A stretch of 64,000 nucleotides of DNA from Eretmocerus hayati (taxonomy: Eukaryota; Arthropoda; Insecta; Hymenoptera; Aphelinidae). The translations under genes were made by a program, and so were the position numbers. Below the pieces are notes generated by a model. The model was not told the DNA's origin and ran no database searches. It saw nothing but the letters and a program-made list of their open reading frames with translations. The stretch spans positions 114,020,246 to 114,084,245 of the forward strand of contig CM056742.1 in the NCBI GenBank assembly GCA_029851415.1. The letters run 5' to 3'. Shown here piece after piece: positions 23,046 to 34,717 of this stretch. Each line of letters begins with the position of its first letter. Within the stretch, counting starts at the first letter, position 1.

Positions 23046-24154
23046 AGTTGATTATCAAACTTTTCATAGGAGTTATAGTCGGTACAAATTGAGCAGTTTT
23101 GTAAAAATGCCAAACTTTGAGCTCAATTTAGGGAATCGTTTTCTTCCTCCGACCCCAAACCTGTGCTGGAATATTATTTGATACAAATACTATCAATCAG
23201 AACAATAATCTGGGGTATTGAATTCTCGAATTTATTCAGCCAATTTAAAACACCTTATTTTGACTTTTTGCTCAAAATGACCTCACAGGTATGGCTCGCA
23301 TATGCTTCCATCTGAACTAATGTGTGCCAATCTACTCTCTCAGCACGAATCAGCTAGGGCAGCTGAAAATCAGCTAGTAATAGCTGTTCTTATCAGCTAA
23401 CGTGAACGGATTTTCACTGATTGAATCAGCTATTACAGGGGATGATATGCATTGATATACACCGTTCGAGGACGTTTTTCTTCGTGCTCTGGGCGTCTCG
23501 TGATGAATTTTTGGCTCTGGTATACATAATAATTCGTTTGGTGCAATCAGATTAATTTGATTATCCAATTCCCATATCCCGGATAATGTCACTGAAGCGG
23601 GCACTTGCTGTTGAAGTGGGCTACCTACTGTTGAAGTGGGCCACCTGCTGTTAGAGCGGGCCTCTTGTTTTCAAAGCGGGCACCTTGCTATAACCCTTTG
23701 ACTTATCATTCCCTCTACAGTTGACATGGCCAAAACCTGACAATTGCGATAAATTTTGATTGACAAAATTCTGAGAAGCCACTGACAATCCCAGGAGCAC
23801 ATTCGCTCGACAATAGAGTCTCTCCATGCTTCAATATTGGAATAGACATGAAATTTTCATTTTTGTGATTATCACGTTTTTGGGAAATTTATTGGGTTGA
23901 ATCAGAAATTCAACCAGCTGGTTGAGGTTTTTCGGAAAAGATGTTTACAGTGTTGTTATTTATACATTCCGCATCTGAGAAATTTTCCGAGATTGGGAAG
24001 TAAGGCCCAATGCGGGCTGGTTGAAGCGAGCCGCTTGCTGTTGGAGTAGGCCACCTGTTGTTAAAGTGGGCCACCTACTGTAAAAGTGAGCCACCTATTG
24101 TTCAAGCGAGCCAAGTCGAGCGGGTATCTTCCACTATAGCCTCATCACGGAAAG
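23046..24154. other. left flank inside the duplicated arm
   Basis: About 1.1 kb of repeat-rich DNA before the hAT end. 23060-23330 is a copy of a dispersed repeat also found at 44310-44650. 23340-23445 carries several aatcagcta motifs in both orientations. A perfect 16-bp dyad tcaaccagctggttga lies near 23910. No gene. Confidence 0.5.
23590..23700. repeat. minisatellite, units of about 20-25 bp (ctgttgaagtgggccaccta)
   Basis: Four to five degenerate units here, and four more in the same orientation at 24025-24115, bracket about 330 bp of other DNA. The inverted arm carries the matching arrays near 38140-38235 and 38570-38660. Confidence 0.6.
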
Positions 24155-24465
24155 TAAGGCTGCCGTCGAGCGAGAAACCCGAGAAATTTGGAATTTCTCG
24201 TCTTGACGAGAAAAAATTTACAACGTTTTTGTCCTCGTCTTTAAGGACTCGAGAACGAAAACTTTTGATCTCGTCTCGTCGAGAAATTTCTCGGCCTCCA
24301 CCGAAAGTTTCCGACAAAATTTTGGACTGAGCTATAGTGATCGGTTTCACCTATACTTATAGTCGATAAAAACGATCACTGGTTATCCTATCACTGACGC
24401 AATCTTGGAGAAGAAATCGATTTTGCGGCAATATTTCGCGCTTTATTTACATTCGTCTTCGTACC

Positions 24466-25452
24466 ACGGAATTGATGTGTAGTGTTTGTGGACAACGCAT
24501 AAAATTTGTGTTCCGAATTGAGAAAGCTTTGAATGTCAAAGATGTCCTTGGCACAGAAAAGTGAATATTTGAAGCATTTCATAACGGGAGTGTGAAGAAG
24601 GAGTTGAAGATGACCGACTCGAACACGTCAGGTCTTGAAAGACATCTCGAAAAAATACACGTGAAAGAATACAAGGCAATTCACGGACAGAAAAAGTCCG
24701 ATTCTGATCCGGAATCATTCCAGACATGTATACGAATGAGTGGAATATCTCAGTGAAAATGTTCATGTATAGCTGACCGATTATGTGTGATACATGTATA
24801 TCTATATACTATTGGACACATTGTTTACATTCGAATACTTGACTTGCACTGACTACACTCGATCATATGACTCTCGGTTACAGACACTATCCAAAGATGA
24901 ATTTGAGAGGATGATTGTCGCATGAATCACTTACAATAATCTACCACTAAATTTCTTTGATGACAATGTGACACAACGATTTTTCAAGTATCTCAACTCT
25001 AGGTCGTTTCCGGAACGTACAGCAATGCATGAAATCGTCATCGGGCAGTTTAAGGTGATGCGAGAGGATTGTAAGGCTGTTCTTAAGCAAAACACTTCAA
25101 AATTTCCATTTACTGTTGACTCCTGGACTGCTCTTAATGGTAAATCTTATTATGCTGTCACGGTTCACTTCATTAATGATAAATGGGAAATGATGAGCCT
25201 CACCTTAGATCTCATCGCTCCGGAAGGTGAACATACCGCCAAAGATATTGCAGAGTTTTGCTATAATTTGCTTACTGATTTCGAGATTCAGAAAGATGCT
25301 GAAGCCTTTACACTTGATAATGCAGCAGCAAATACAACTTTCATGACTGAGCTAGCAAAACGAATAAGAGATGACCAGCTAGATTTTGATCCGCAAAATG
25401 AACAGTTTCGTTGCCTTGCGCATATTCTCAATTCGGGAGTACAGGATACAAT
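24466..25452 (+). pseudogene. hAT transposase, BED finger and N-terminal catalytic part (left arm)
   Basis: A BED-type zinc finger is readable: MCSVCGQ (CxxC at 24478-24489), then LERHLEKIH (H-x4-H at 24642-24660). A likely intron ends at the acceptor near 24890 (ggttacag). The next exon reads DEFERMIVA, a TGA stop where the inverted arm has tryptophan, then ITYNNLPL. From 24968 follow FTVDSWTALNGKSYYAVTVHFI, TLDNAAANTTF and FRCLAHILNSGVQDTM. These are the blocks that hold the first catalytic aspartates of hAT enzymes. The reading runs straight into the Harbinger terminus at 25453. Confidence 0.8.
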
Positions 25453-26924
25453 GGGTGGTATTCATAGTCGTAATTCAGGTGAATCATGATTGGCCGAAAG
25501 CGATAGGCGAGTATCCCATCTAGATCTGTTGGGAAATTCATACTTCATGCATTGCTCCGCGTTGGCGCAGAGGCGCAGATCCAAGTTCTGCTAGCTTGTA
25601 AACATTGACTTCACGTCAGCGATAGCCCCCACTCGAATTTTTTACTTTGTAACGATATTTGGGAATTGGAAAACATTTTGATTCTCTGTTGGAGGTTCCC
25701 AAGTGCTTTGTTAAGTGAGAAGCAAACCCTGGAAGATTGGCGGAAATGGATGATGAGGATGAGGTGAGACATCACTTGTCATCTTTAATTGCAAGGTTTC
25801 GCAGTCATTGCATCTTAGAAATTATATCTGTAGTTTTACTTTATCAATTGGAATGTTCAAATAACTTTGTGAATTTACGCTCAAGAAGTTTGTGCTTTCA
25901 CACGACAAACTTGAGAGGGTATGTCACCAAACTTTCGACGAATAATGGTATGGATGATGTACTGAAAATTCCAAAGACTATTCTTCTGCCAATAAGACTT
26001 GATTTTCATCACCTTGTTATAGAACTTCCTAATGGACAACGGAGTTGATATCTTTGATATAGGTGATGGAATACTTTTGGGATATAGAAACAGACTTCCA
26101 AAAAGATATGTAAGGGATGCACAGAACCCATTTGAATGGTACCGTGGCTCTGAATTCACTGGCAGATATGGATTCTTAAAAGACGCTGTCATGAATGTTA
26201 TACTTCCTCTGATCAGAGTTCGGCTTGATCACTGGAACAACAGAGGGTTACCTGTTCCTGCTCAGCTACAAGTCTTGATGGGCTTGAGGTTTTATCGTAC
26301 AGGTAATATTCAGGTGAGATGAATCTATCAAGCTTGACACGACTGTTATATGATATCAGGTTGTATTAGATCCGTCAACAGTTTGTGAATTTTTTAACAA
26401 GTTAATGGGGATCTGGGAAGCCTTTCGTAACCAACTGTCAGCAGGTGCATACGCAGAGTGTCAATTGTCCTTGCTTTACTCTTGAATGAGTTTGTAGGAT
26501 TCCCTGAAACACAGCAAGAGCAGCATCACAATATACACCTTTTCTACAATATTAAGGGAATGCCAGGAGTTGGTGCTCTGATTGATGGAGTTCTGATTCC
26601 AATAGGAAGCCCTGGAGGTGAGATAGCTGAAATTTTTTGATGCCGTAAAGGCTACTTTGCCATAGATGTATTGGTGAGTGGTTCACTATATCTCAACTTG
26701 TTTACCAACAAACACTTATATCAGCTCTGTAAACCTAAATGTTTTTACAGGCTGCTGTGGGCCTTCGAGGAGAATTTTTGCATGTAGATGTGCGTAACCC
26801 TGGTCTTGTACATGACCAAACGTGCTTGGACCGCAGTGCACTAAGAAGAATTTTTGAAGATGGTCTTGTAGAAGGTATGAACTAGGGGAATATTCCCAAT
26901 AATTACGAATAGTTTCTTTCCATT

Positions 26925-28445
26925 TGTTGACTTGGGGCTGTCATGGAGCTCATCTAAGCTCCATGGCTTCGAGCTGCAGCTATTGCGAGATCCAATGGAA
27001 TGTGTTGCAAGTATAGCCGCACGTGCAAGAATCTATAGCTGTGCGTCATGGAGTAGATCTGGAAACACGAGCTCCAGCTATTGCAGTATTTATTGTAATG
27101 TGATGCAACTGAGCGTCACCAACCGCGCGTGCAAGAATTGATAGCCATGACTCAGAGGCGCCAGTTTGGAGCCTTCTAGAAATTTCGAGAACGAGCGCAC
27201 TGACGCAAGTAGGCGCGAAACCAGAGGCGCCGACGCGCACACTGTAAAAAAATTTATGTAAATTCACTATGCTGAGCACAGGAAATCTAGGGACACCATG
27301 CTCAGCATTGTAAATTTACAAGCCCGGATGGGGAATTTTCGAGCTTGCTTGTAAATTTCCTTACCGACGGATCTGGATGGCAAATTCCCGCTCGAGAGGA
27401 GCCGCCGTGCCTTTGTTACAGATCCTTATCAAAGTCTCTGTAAAATGCCGAGTTGTTGTTGATTTTACATCTAGACGTCGTTTCTAGCATAGTAGTGAAA
27501 TATTGAGATGTGTTAATTCTTACGGTGAATGGAATTCTTTGGACAAACATGCATCGATTTTGTTGGGACCGGTCATAACCCAATACTGTGTAGCCTCGTT
27601 ATAGGAATTGATCGCGTTTGAATCATTCTATAGAAAGAAATCCGCGGATGAACGAGTGGATGAAAATGTTTTCTAATATCGAGAGTCACTGTTCTCGCTG
27701 CCGGCATCACACACACAATCACACACGTTCACGAGCAGTGCTCGTCGAGCACGTTCACGGAGAGCAGCAACCTAATTTATTTACATCGTTTATTTACGTA
27801 GACATTGACGGATGCCCACTTTCGACTTCCGAGTCTGCTGTCTGCTCCACTCCCACATACCTATACAGTTGTTCTCTTTGAACGGCCATCAATTCAAGAA
27901 TTTTCAGATTGCAACTCGCGCACGCGTACTCAAATGAAATTTACAAGCCTGGGACGGGAAATTTACAAGCTCCGGAACGTAAACTCACCATGCTCAGCAT
28001 GGTGTCCCAGGATTTCCTGTGCTGAGCATGGTAAATTTACAAGCCACTCGTAGGTTTCCTCACTTTCTGGTAAATTCACCATGCTCAACACTGTGAATCT
28101 ACAATCCCACCAGGTATCTTTACCTCGAAAATTTTTTACAGTGCATTTGACTTCGATGAGGGAAAGAGTATAAAAGCGGCGTAAGAACTCTGATCCAGGC
28201 TTCTGTCCTAACAGTTGACCGCGGACTCTCACCGCGTACATTAGGCTTCTAGAATTCCAGTCGACCACGTAAACTCGTAGCGTAGACTCCGCGATTAGCA
28301 GCATTCCAGGACGAGTAGTCTCAGCCCTTGATACTCTCGTACCATCGTAGAATCAGTAAAATGACGAACAGTTGTAACAGTCTCTCTCTCGGATTTATAA
28401 CTTACCTTTGAATAAAATCTATACTGCACTCAACATCTTGGACTT
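26925..28445 (+). mobile_element. LTR-like block (solo LTR candidate) inside the Harbinger transposase
   Basis: This block separates two parts of the Harbinger transposase. It contains a TATA box (tataaaag near 28170), about 240 bp later a polyadenylation signal (aataaa near 28412), and a tgtcatggagc...gctccatggc dyad near its left edge. These are the features of a solo LTR. The same block, without the 904-bp insertion, is present in the other arm (34718-35320). Its exact ends and target duplication are not clear; cttgg occurs at both borders. No internal retrotransposon genes remain. Confidence 0.5.
27240..28143. mobile_element. CACTA-type non-autonomous element, left arm only
   Basis: The ends are CACTGTAAAAAAATTT and its complement, and the target duplication is CA (27238-27239 and 28144-28145). 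The other arm has the uninterrupted site (reading in this direction, cgacgcgcatttgac). Subterminal copies of atgctgagcat and its complement, plus gtaaatttacaagc, occur near both ends. CACTG ends with a 2-3 bp duplication fit the EnSpm/CACTA superfamily. There is no transposase. Confidence 0.7.
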
Positions 28446-28903
28446 ATCATTCAGAGAACACCTTGCACCCCAACTTACTGACCCGACGGTCTGGTAAGGA
28501 CAGAATAGAATCCATAGCACATGAACCTGAAGAACCCTGGTTCATAACAGGATTCATGAGATTGATTCATCATATATTTTCAGGCAATCTACTGTAATTA
28601 TAATGATTTACAATAAAGAAACATATTTTCTTATACATAATGTGAGTGTTCATAGCTCTAGATTGGAATGAGAACAATATTTCAATTTTGAACTCTCTAA
28701 ATCAAATTGGGACTGATTCTTTTCAATAAAATTGAAAAATGTCTCCCAGTACTCATCAGACCTCAATCGAGGGAAGAATTTTTTCAATTTTCATCAGTAC
28801 GGACACATATACCACCTAAGTAAACAAATAGTATTCAGAATATTCTATTCGTGACTCGACGGCACAATCTCATGAATCTTCTACATTTATCTCATTTCAC
28901 AGA

Positions 28904-29400
28904 AAAAAAGCAAAGAGAACAAGATTTTCAATTGATCTCCAAATGCTGAAATGGCAGCCACTACAATGCACACATGAGAGCACTTTTGATTTAGGTCTAG
29001 CAGATACTACTTACATATCAGAATTTTTGGTAATTGCATTCATGAATCAGCAAGAATGCCTGCGCTACACTCTAAAATCACAGTTAAAGGCCATTGAAGC
29101 CATTGCTCATTTAGAAAAAAAGTATGGACGCTGACCAAACATTCAACCGATACATGGAATTCATTGGAATCTTGCAGCCTGCTTGACATTTGAGAATAAT
29201 ACTCTTCCACACTTTTCACGTGAAGACATTTCTGTGAGCTGGCACTCTACAGAAGTATACAACTGATAATCTTTTCAGAAAGTTGATGTCAGAAATGAAC
29301 AAAATCATGATTTGATGTATGAGATTCAAGCGCTGATTGAATAATGATGAATTTAGGTTGATCCTCTCGTCAATAAGAGGATTACAGTTGATAGAAAATC
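28904..29400 (+). CDS. uncharacterised exon block inside the Harbinger element
   Basis: After an acceptor (catttcacag) the frame 28904-29134 reads through KRTRFSIDLQMLKW, ESTFDLGLADTTYISEF and LKSQLKAIEAIAHLEKK to a stop. In another frame 29136-29264 reads IQPIHGIHWNLAACLTF and PHFSREDISVSWHSTEVYN. A further acceptor near 29280 leads into VDVRNEQNHDLMYEIQALIE. The pieces look like protein exons with a conserved counterpart at 33056-33331. I do not recognise the product. It may be a divergent end of the transposase gene or a captured gene. The breaks suggest decay. Confidence 0.35.
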
Positions 29401-29555
29401 AAATATTACAAGCAAGTTATGGACTACTGTAAGATGGAGGATCAAAAAGCATTAGAATTTGAAGGGTTCACCCTTCTTTTGAAATTGAAATAAATGAAAT
29501 ACTTGAAAAATAAAAAAATTGAAATTATCAATATCTGATCTAGGTGAGCAACTCA

Positions 29556-31032
29556 TCATATACTGTTATCATCATCATCCTGGTTTGGACCCACTTCTCT
29601 GTTGTATTTAACTTCGTAGTAAGCCAATTCCATCTCAGCAGCTCTCAGTTTCAATTGCATTACAGCTTGTTCGATTACAGCTGATTTTTTCTTGATACCC
29701 CAGTAACTTTTCTCTGAATCTAAAGCTGCAACTTTTCCTTCATACAAAGCCTCTTGATACTTCCTCATATACTCAAATTTTGGGTCTTCTTGATTTTGTG
29801 TTACTGGGCTAGAGGGTTGTGATTTTGATTTTTTAGTGATTGAGCCAGGTTTCACATTTTTTTGGAACAGAATCAATAGGAAAAAATTACCATTCCAAAC
29901 ATGAGAACCACTCGATAAATGAATGAGCATTCATTTCAACCAAATATTATCATCTACCTCGTGATGAGATTTGCCTCTCGTTGCCAATACTGGATAAGGA
30001 TGTGCCGGGCCTCGCTGCATCATCTAAGAATCACATTGCTACCTTGTCACGAATCTGTGCACCTGAAACATGTTCAACACACAAGCCACACATCAAGTAT
30101 ATCCATGATCGATGGACTGTTAACACAGCAATCGCTCCAAAATTGTTCTATACTCACCCTTGATTGCACATTACTCTGAACTATTTTTTTCATGGGTAAC
30201 ATTTTTCAAAACAGGTCGAGAACTTGTAGATGAATCAAAAACAATCTCATAGCTTGTTTCGTTAGAAGGAAGATGGGGCTCAAAGTCACCTCTGTTGGAA
30301 TCATTGCTATGAACTCTTCCTGTGAATGCAGGAAATTAGTTCACAAGCGCATGACAAATGAATTTAATATTGGTAGAAGAAGTGTACTTACTCTCATAAG
30401 CTGATGTACTATCAAATTGATTTTTCAGAGTAAAGTCAAGTTCGGGCTTTATTTTAGTGACAGCTGTATATATAGCACCTTGCCTAGGAGACAATACTAT
30501 CTTGCCTCTGTTGCCTGTCTCTGACAGATTCAGATTTTGTCTAGCTGAATCTATTTTCCTAGCTCTGAAACAGAAAGCTTAAAATTACGAACCGTATGAA
30601 TGAATTCAAATGCCCAGGTCAGTTAAATAAGAAGTGACTTCTTACACTGATTTCATGTTATTCCATAGATCCCTGAGCCGCTTGTCACTCCTCAGAAAAG
30701 GATTTTTTATAACTACTTTCATATAATCATTGAAACGAGGAGTGATTGATCTCCATGCATCAGATTTAGTATCACGACTGTAACCACTCGTTTCAGTACA
30801 TTCAACAATGTCTCTGAACTCAAAAATGAGATTGTTTACTACATCAATTTCTGTTTCCGAGAAAGGTTTTCCCTTTGGATTTTGAGAGCCCTGTTTCGAA
30901 GAAAAAATTGGAACTGTGATGAAATTGAAGATAACCTCAGAGAGGTTCGAAATGATACACACTCACCTCGTCATGATTGTCAATAGCTTCATCTAGCTCT
31001 GCGATGAACCGATTTACGTTTGCTGGCAACAT
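29556..31032 (-). CDS. Harbinger-associated SANT/Myb-like DNA-binding protein
   Basis: Exon 1 (30967-31032) encodes MLPANVNRFIAELDEAIDNH and ends at a gtgagt donor. Exon 2 (30646-30890) has KGKPFSETEIDVVNNLIFEF, AWRSITPRFNDYM and KRLRDLWNNMKS, a SANT/Myb-like three-helix domain with spaced tryptophans. Exon 3 (30392-30564) and exon 4 (from 30319) keep the frame when joined (phases 0, 2, 1). The last exon (to 29556) is a helical tail with YMRKYQEALYEGKVAALDSE, LKLRAAEMELAYYEVKYNRE and an acidic end; its acceptor is uncertain. In this superfamily the partner protein carries the transposase into the nucleus and binds the ends. Unlike the transposase, no stop or frameshift is visible in exons 1-3. 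Confidence 0.7.
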
Positions 31033-31292
31033 ACTGAATAATCGAAAATGATTGTTCGTGATTAAAACCTTTCAAGAATACAACAAAATGGCCCGCGAAA
31101 CCTTCGCTCCGAGTTGCGGACCGGCCCTCGCCTCATCTTCCCTTCCGCCAGCAAGCGCCAGCATGCGCCCACATGGCGATGTGCGAGCGGAACATGGAGT
31201 ATGAATTTCCCAACAGACCTAGATGGGATACTCGCCTATCGCTTTCGGTTATTCATGATTCGCCCAAATTACGACTATGAATACCACCCAAT

Positions 31293-31730
31293 GAAGTTTA
31301 TGGATGATAAGGTTGACGAAAATTCTTTCCCAGCACTATTTCGTGAAGAAGTCAATTCTGTGGAAGATAATTCTGAAAGTATCTTCGACCCTGACACGTT
31401 TGATAAAAAGTCGTCGATTGGCTCAATAAGGACGGTGAGGAGCTTGGTCAAGGGAATCTGAAACCTTAACTATCAATTTTCAAAAATGCTGCGATGCTGC
31501 TGATGTTCGTTACTGAAAGCCTATCCTCGATGTGCATGAGAACCAGGTGGAATAGCACCTTTGCCATTCTGAAGGCAGCTTACAGATTGAAAACTTCTCT
31601 GAACATGCTCTGTGAGAATCGTGATTTGGAGAAGTTAAGAATGAATGCCAGTCAATGGTCGATGATCAAACAAATGTTGGACTACTCAAAATGGTTTGAT
31701 CAGGTGACAAAGACAATTTCCAGCAAAAAA
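31293..31730 (+). pseudogene. hAT transposase, middle part
   Basis: Directly after the Harbinger duplication the hAT frame resumes: KFMDDKVDENSFPALFREEV and on to about 31461. Then, after a likely intron with acceptor near 31500, it reads MRTRWNSTFAILKAAYRLKT and WSMIKQMLDYSKWFDQVTKTISS. The RTRWNST block is a conserved hAT signature. The frame is lost in the foldback beginning near 31730, and the following catalytic section is missing from the window. Confidence 0.75.
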
Positions 31731-32895
31731 ACCCCTCTATGGAGTGAAAAAAAAAATTTTTGTTTCCGTGGGGAATATCTTTGTAATAGTGTTTTTAGGA
31801 GAAAATACCAATCTTTTTTCAGTAAAATGGGTGTAGTTCCGACCTGAGGTAAGATATGACCACGCAAATAGTGGCATTCGACAGGTCTTTCGGAAATCTT
31901 TGAAAATATGTTTCGAAAAAATTTTTTTGAGGCTACGGACACCCCCTATGAGCAAAAAGATGAAAAACAGAAAAAATTCATCTCCTCAAAAACCTAACTT
32001 TTTAAAAATCTGGAAATCCATATTTCGATGTAAAATTGCGTGTTCTTCCAGAAAAAAGTGGTCCCGATCTGTGTTTTTGGATTCTACGCTGTTTTTTTAC
32101 GTTTTATCAATATTCTCAGCCTTTTTGGTTGAGAAATGAATTTTTCTGCGCATGTGCAGGAATTTAGACTGCTAAAACCAATTCCATTGAAAAGCCAAGG
32201 AAATTTCCTTCAAAATGACCACCTGGCCAAGTCAATTCAATGTACTGGGCTAAAAGTTACATCACATTAATGATGAAGCATCCTCAAGAGGGGTGAATGC
32301 AGATCTTGCACGAATTTCCCATTACTATCGTGACTCGAGTGGAAGTATCATAATTTTTTAGACCTTCTAACTTTGGTCCCAGTACATCGAATCGACTTCA
32401 CCAAGTATAATCATTTTGAAGGATATTACCTTGGCTTTTCAATGGAATTGGTTTTAGCAGTCTAAATTCCTGCGCATGCGCAGAAAAATTCATTTCTCAA
32501 CCAAAAAGGCTGAGAATATTGATAAAACGTGGAAAGAACAGCGTAGAACCGAAAAACACAGATCGGGACTACTTTTTTCCGGAAGAACACGCAATTTTAC
32601 ATCGAAATATGGATTTCCAGATGTTTAAAAAATTAGGTTTTTGAGGAGATGAATTTTTTCTGTTTTTCATCTTTTTGCTCATAGGGGGTGTCCGTAGCTT
32701 CAAAAAAATTCTTTCGAAACATATTTTCAAAGATTTTTGAAAGACCTTTCGAATGCCACTATTTGCGTGGTCGTATCTTACCTCAAGTCGGAACTACACC
32801 CGTTTTACTGAAAAAAGATTGATCTGTTCTCCTAAAAACACTATCACAAAGATATTCCCCACGGAAACGAAAAATTTTTTTTTCACCCCATAGAA
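31730..32895. mobile_element. foldback element with arms of about 520 bp, inside the hAT fragment
   Basis: Arms at 31737-32265 and 32380-32893 are inverted copies with a spacer of about 115 bp. Paired blocks include ctatggagtgaaaaaa, gtgtccgtagc-type sequence, and a ccattgaaaagccaagg block. It sits between the hAT middle fragment and the start of the right arm of the large palindrome. Its own target duplication is not clear. No coding capacity; the open frames inside are shadows of the repeat. Confidence 0.7.
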
Positions 32896-33055
32896 GGTGA
32901 AAAGTTCATTTTTTGGACCATAGAATCGATTAAGAATAGTGGAAAAACAATCTGAGATATGTCTGCGATTCGCGGTCCGCTCTCGCGCGGAATTGCTCAA
33001 ATGTCAATTAGGCTGCAAGATTCCAATGAATTCCATGTATCGGTTGAATGTTTGG

Positions 33056-33331
33056 TCAGCGTGCATACATTTTTTCTGAATGAGCAATGGCTTCAATGGC
33101 CTTTAACTGTGATTTTAGAGTGTAGCGCAGGCATTCTTGCTGGTTCATGAACGCAATTACCAAAAAATCTGATATGTAAGTAGTATCTGCTACACCTAAA
33201 TCAAAAGTGCTCTCATGTGTGCATTGTAGTGGCTGCCATTTCAGCATTTGGAGTTCAATTGGAAATCTTGTTCTCTTTGTTTTTTTTCTGTGAAATGAGA
33301 TAAATGTAGAAGATTCATGAGATTGTGCCAA
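33056..33331 (-). CDS. right-arm copy of the uncharacterised exon block
   Basis: 91 codons, inverted counterpart of 28904-29134 with a longer open upstream end. The core ESTFDLGVADTTYISDF, MNQQECLRYTLKSQLKAIEA is conserved with few substitutions. Duplication similarity ends at 32995, just beyond it. Product unknown. Upstream in the same direction, 33482-33817 reads LTRRSGKDRIEPIAHEPEE and may be the matching end of the Harbinger transposase. Confidence 0.35.
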   Translation of the reverse strand: MAQSHESSTFISFHRKKTKRTRFPIELQMLKWQPLQCTHESTFDLGVADTTYISDFLVIAFMNQQECLRYTLKSQLKAIEAIAHSEKMYAR

Positions 33332-33762
33332 AGCCGTCGAGTCACGAATAGAATTTTCTGAATACTATTTGTTTACTTAGGTGGTATATGTGTCCGTACT
33401 GATGAAAATTGAAAAAAAATTCTTCCCTTGATTGAGGTCTGATGAGTACTGGGAGACATTTTTCAATTTTATTGAGAAAAATCAGTCCCAATTTGATTTA
33501 GACAGTTCAAAATTAAAATATTGTTCCCATTCCAATCTAGAGCTATGAACACTCACATTATGTATGAGAAAATATGTTTCTTTATTGTAAATCATTATAA
33601 TTACAGTAGATTGCCTGAAAATATATGATGAATCAATCTCATGAGCCCTGTTAAGAAACCAGGGTTCTTCAGGTTCATGTGCTATGGGTTCTATTCTGTC
33701 CTTACCAGACCGTCGGGTCAGTAAGTTGGGGTGCAAGGTATTCTCTGAATGATAAGTCCAAG

Positions 33763-34717
33763 TAGACCGGGAGCTAGCTGACATTTTTTGGTAGTTATTC
33801 CTACCAGGACAGGTCATTAACTAATAAGTCATTTGTGGTGCGGAGAGGACGACTATGCAGTGACACACGGGTGAGCCGTTCCGTTTTTGTGCGATTAATA
33901 AACAAACATGTCGGATAATTCGATATTTCAGAATCATTTTCTACAGAGTAATCCAACAATATTCCGTTGATTCAGTTGAAAAAAAGTCATCGCTGACTAG
34001 TTGGCATACTCATTTGACGATTCCTAGTGCCTGCCATACTCGATCGAAAATGTCAAAATTTTCAAATATTCAGAATCTATTTCTACAGTATGGCACTTTG
34101 ATATTCGGATAGATTATCGGAAAAAAATCGATCGAAAAAGCATCGCCATACTGATAGGGCGATTCTGAATCAATCAAAACCGCGATCAAAGTTGCGTAAA
34201 ATGCATGGAATTCCACGTGGCCGAGAGACTCAATCGTTCCTCGAGAGATGGCGTGGCGGAGCAGTTGAATTTGATCCATTTTACGCAACTTCGATCGCGG
34301 TTTTGATTGATTCAGAATCGCCCTATCAGTATGGCGATGCTTTTCCGATGGATTATTTTTATGCAATCTATCCGAATATCAAAGTGCCATACTGTAGAAA
34401 TAGATTCTAAATATTTGAAAATTTTGACATTTTCGATCGAGTATGGCAGGCACTAGGAATCGTCAAATGAGTATGCCAACTAGTCAGCGATGACTTTTTT
34501 TCAACTGAATCAACGGAATATTGTTGGATTACTTTGTAGAAAATGATTCTGAAATATCGAATTATCCGACATGTTTGTTTATTAATCGCACGAAAACGGA
34601 ACGGCTCACCCGTCTGTCACTGCATAGTCGTCCTCTCCGCACCACAAATGACTTATTAGTTAATGACCTGTCCTGGTAGGAATAACTACCAAAAAATGTC
34701 AGCTAGCTCCCGGTCTA
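33763..34717. mobile_element. 955-bp foldback element, right arm only, AAG duplication
   Basis: Arms of about 430 bp are nearly perfect inverted copies, ending TAGACCGGGAGCTAGCTGAC and its complement, with a unique centre at about 34200-34280. It is flanked by AAG at 33760-33762 and 34718-34720. The left arm of the palindrome has the single uninterrupted site (in this direction gtccaagatgttg), so boundaries and duplication are firm. High arm identity suggests this is one of the youngest insertions here. No transposase; the 3-bp target would fit PIF/Harbinger- or CACTA-type enzymes. Confidence 0.85.

Larger units (their letters stand above)
25737..28560 (+). pseudogene. Harbinger DDE transposase (left arm), interrupted
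   Basis: Readable exons: MAEMDDEDE (25737-25763, then a donor); 26032-26313, with NPFEWYRGSEFTGRYGFLKDAVM and LQVLMGLRFYRTGNIQ, the N-terminal helices of the family; after a 45-bp intron ending near 26358, DPSTVCEFFNKL, a helix-turn-helix-like part. Then, after a frameshift, GMPGVGALIDGVLIPIGSP carries the first catalytic D, followed by a TGA in EIF*CRKGYF. Exon 26752-26878 has VDVRNPGLVHDQ with the second D. The last part (FREHLAPQLTDPTVW) appears only at about 28455, beyond the inserted LTR-like block. Its donor is at about 26879. Stops and insertion make it inactive. Confidence 0.75.
25453..31289. mobile_element. PIF/Harbinger transposon inserted in the hAT transposase
   Basis: Terminal inverted repeats of about 97 bp begin gggtggtattcatagtcgta at 25453 and end with its complement at 31289. 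They are flanked by a 3-bp duplication AAT (25450-25452 and 31290-31292). Removing the element makes the hAT frame run on (VQDTM then KFMDDKVDE). Two genes are encoded: a DDE transposase on plus (25737 to about 28560) and a SANT/Myb-like protein on minus (29556-31032). That is the standard two-gene layout of this superfamily. The transposase is interrupted by an LTR-like block. Confidence 0.9.

Noticed and set aside
31900..32139. 79-codon frame in the 31.7-32.9 kb foldback
   Set aside because: Low-complexity Lys/Ser/Phe text in a non-coding inverted repeat; the opposite arm does not keep it.
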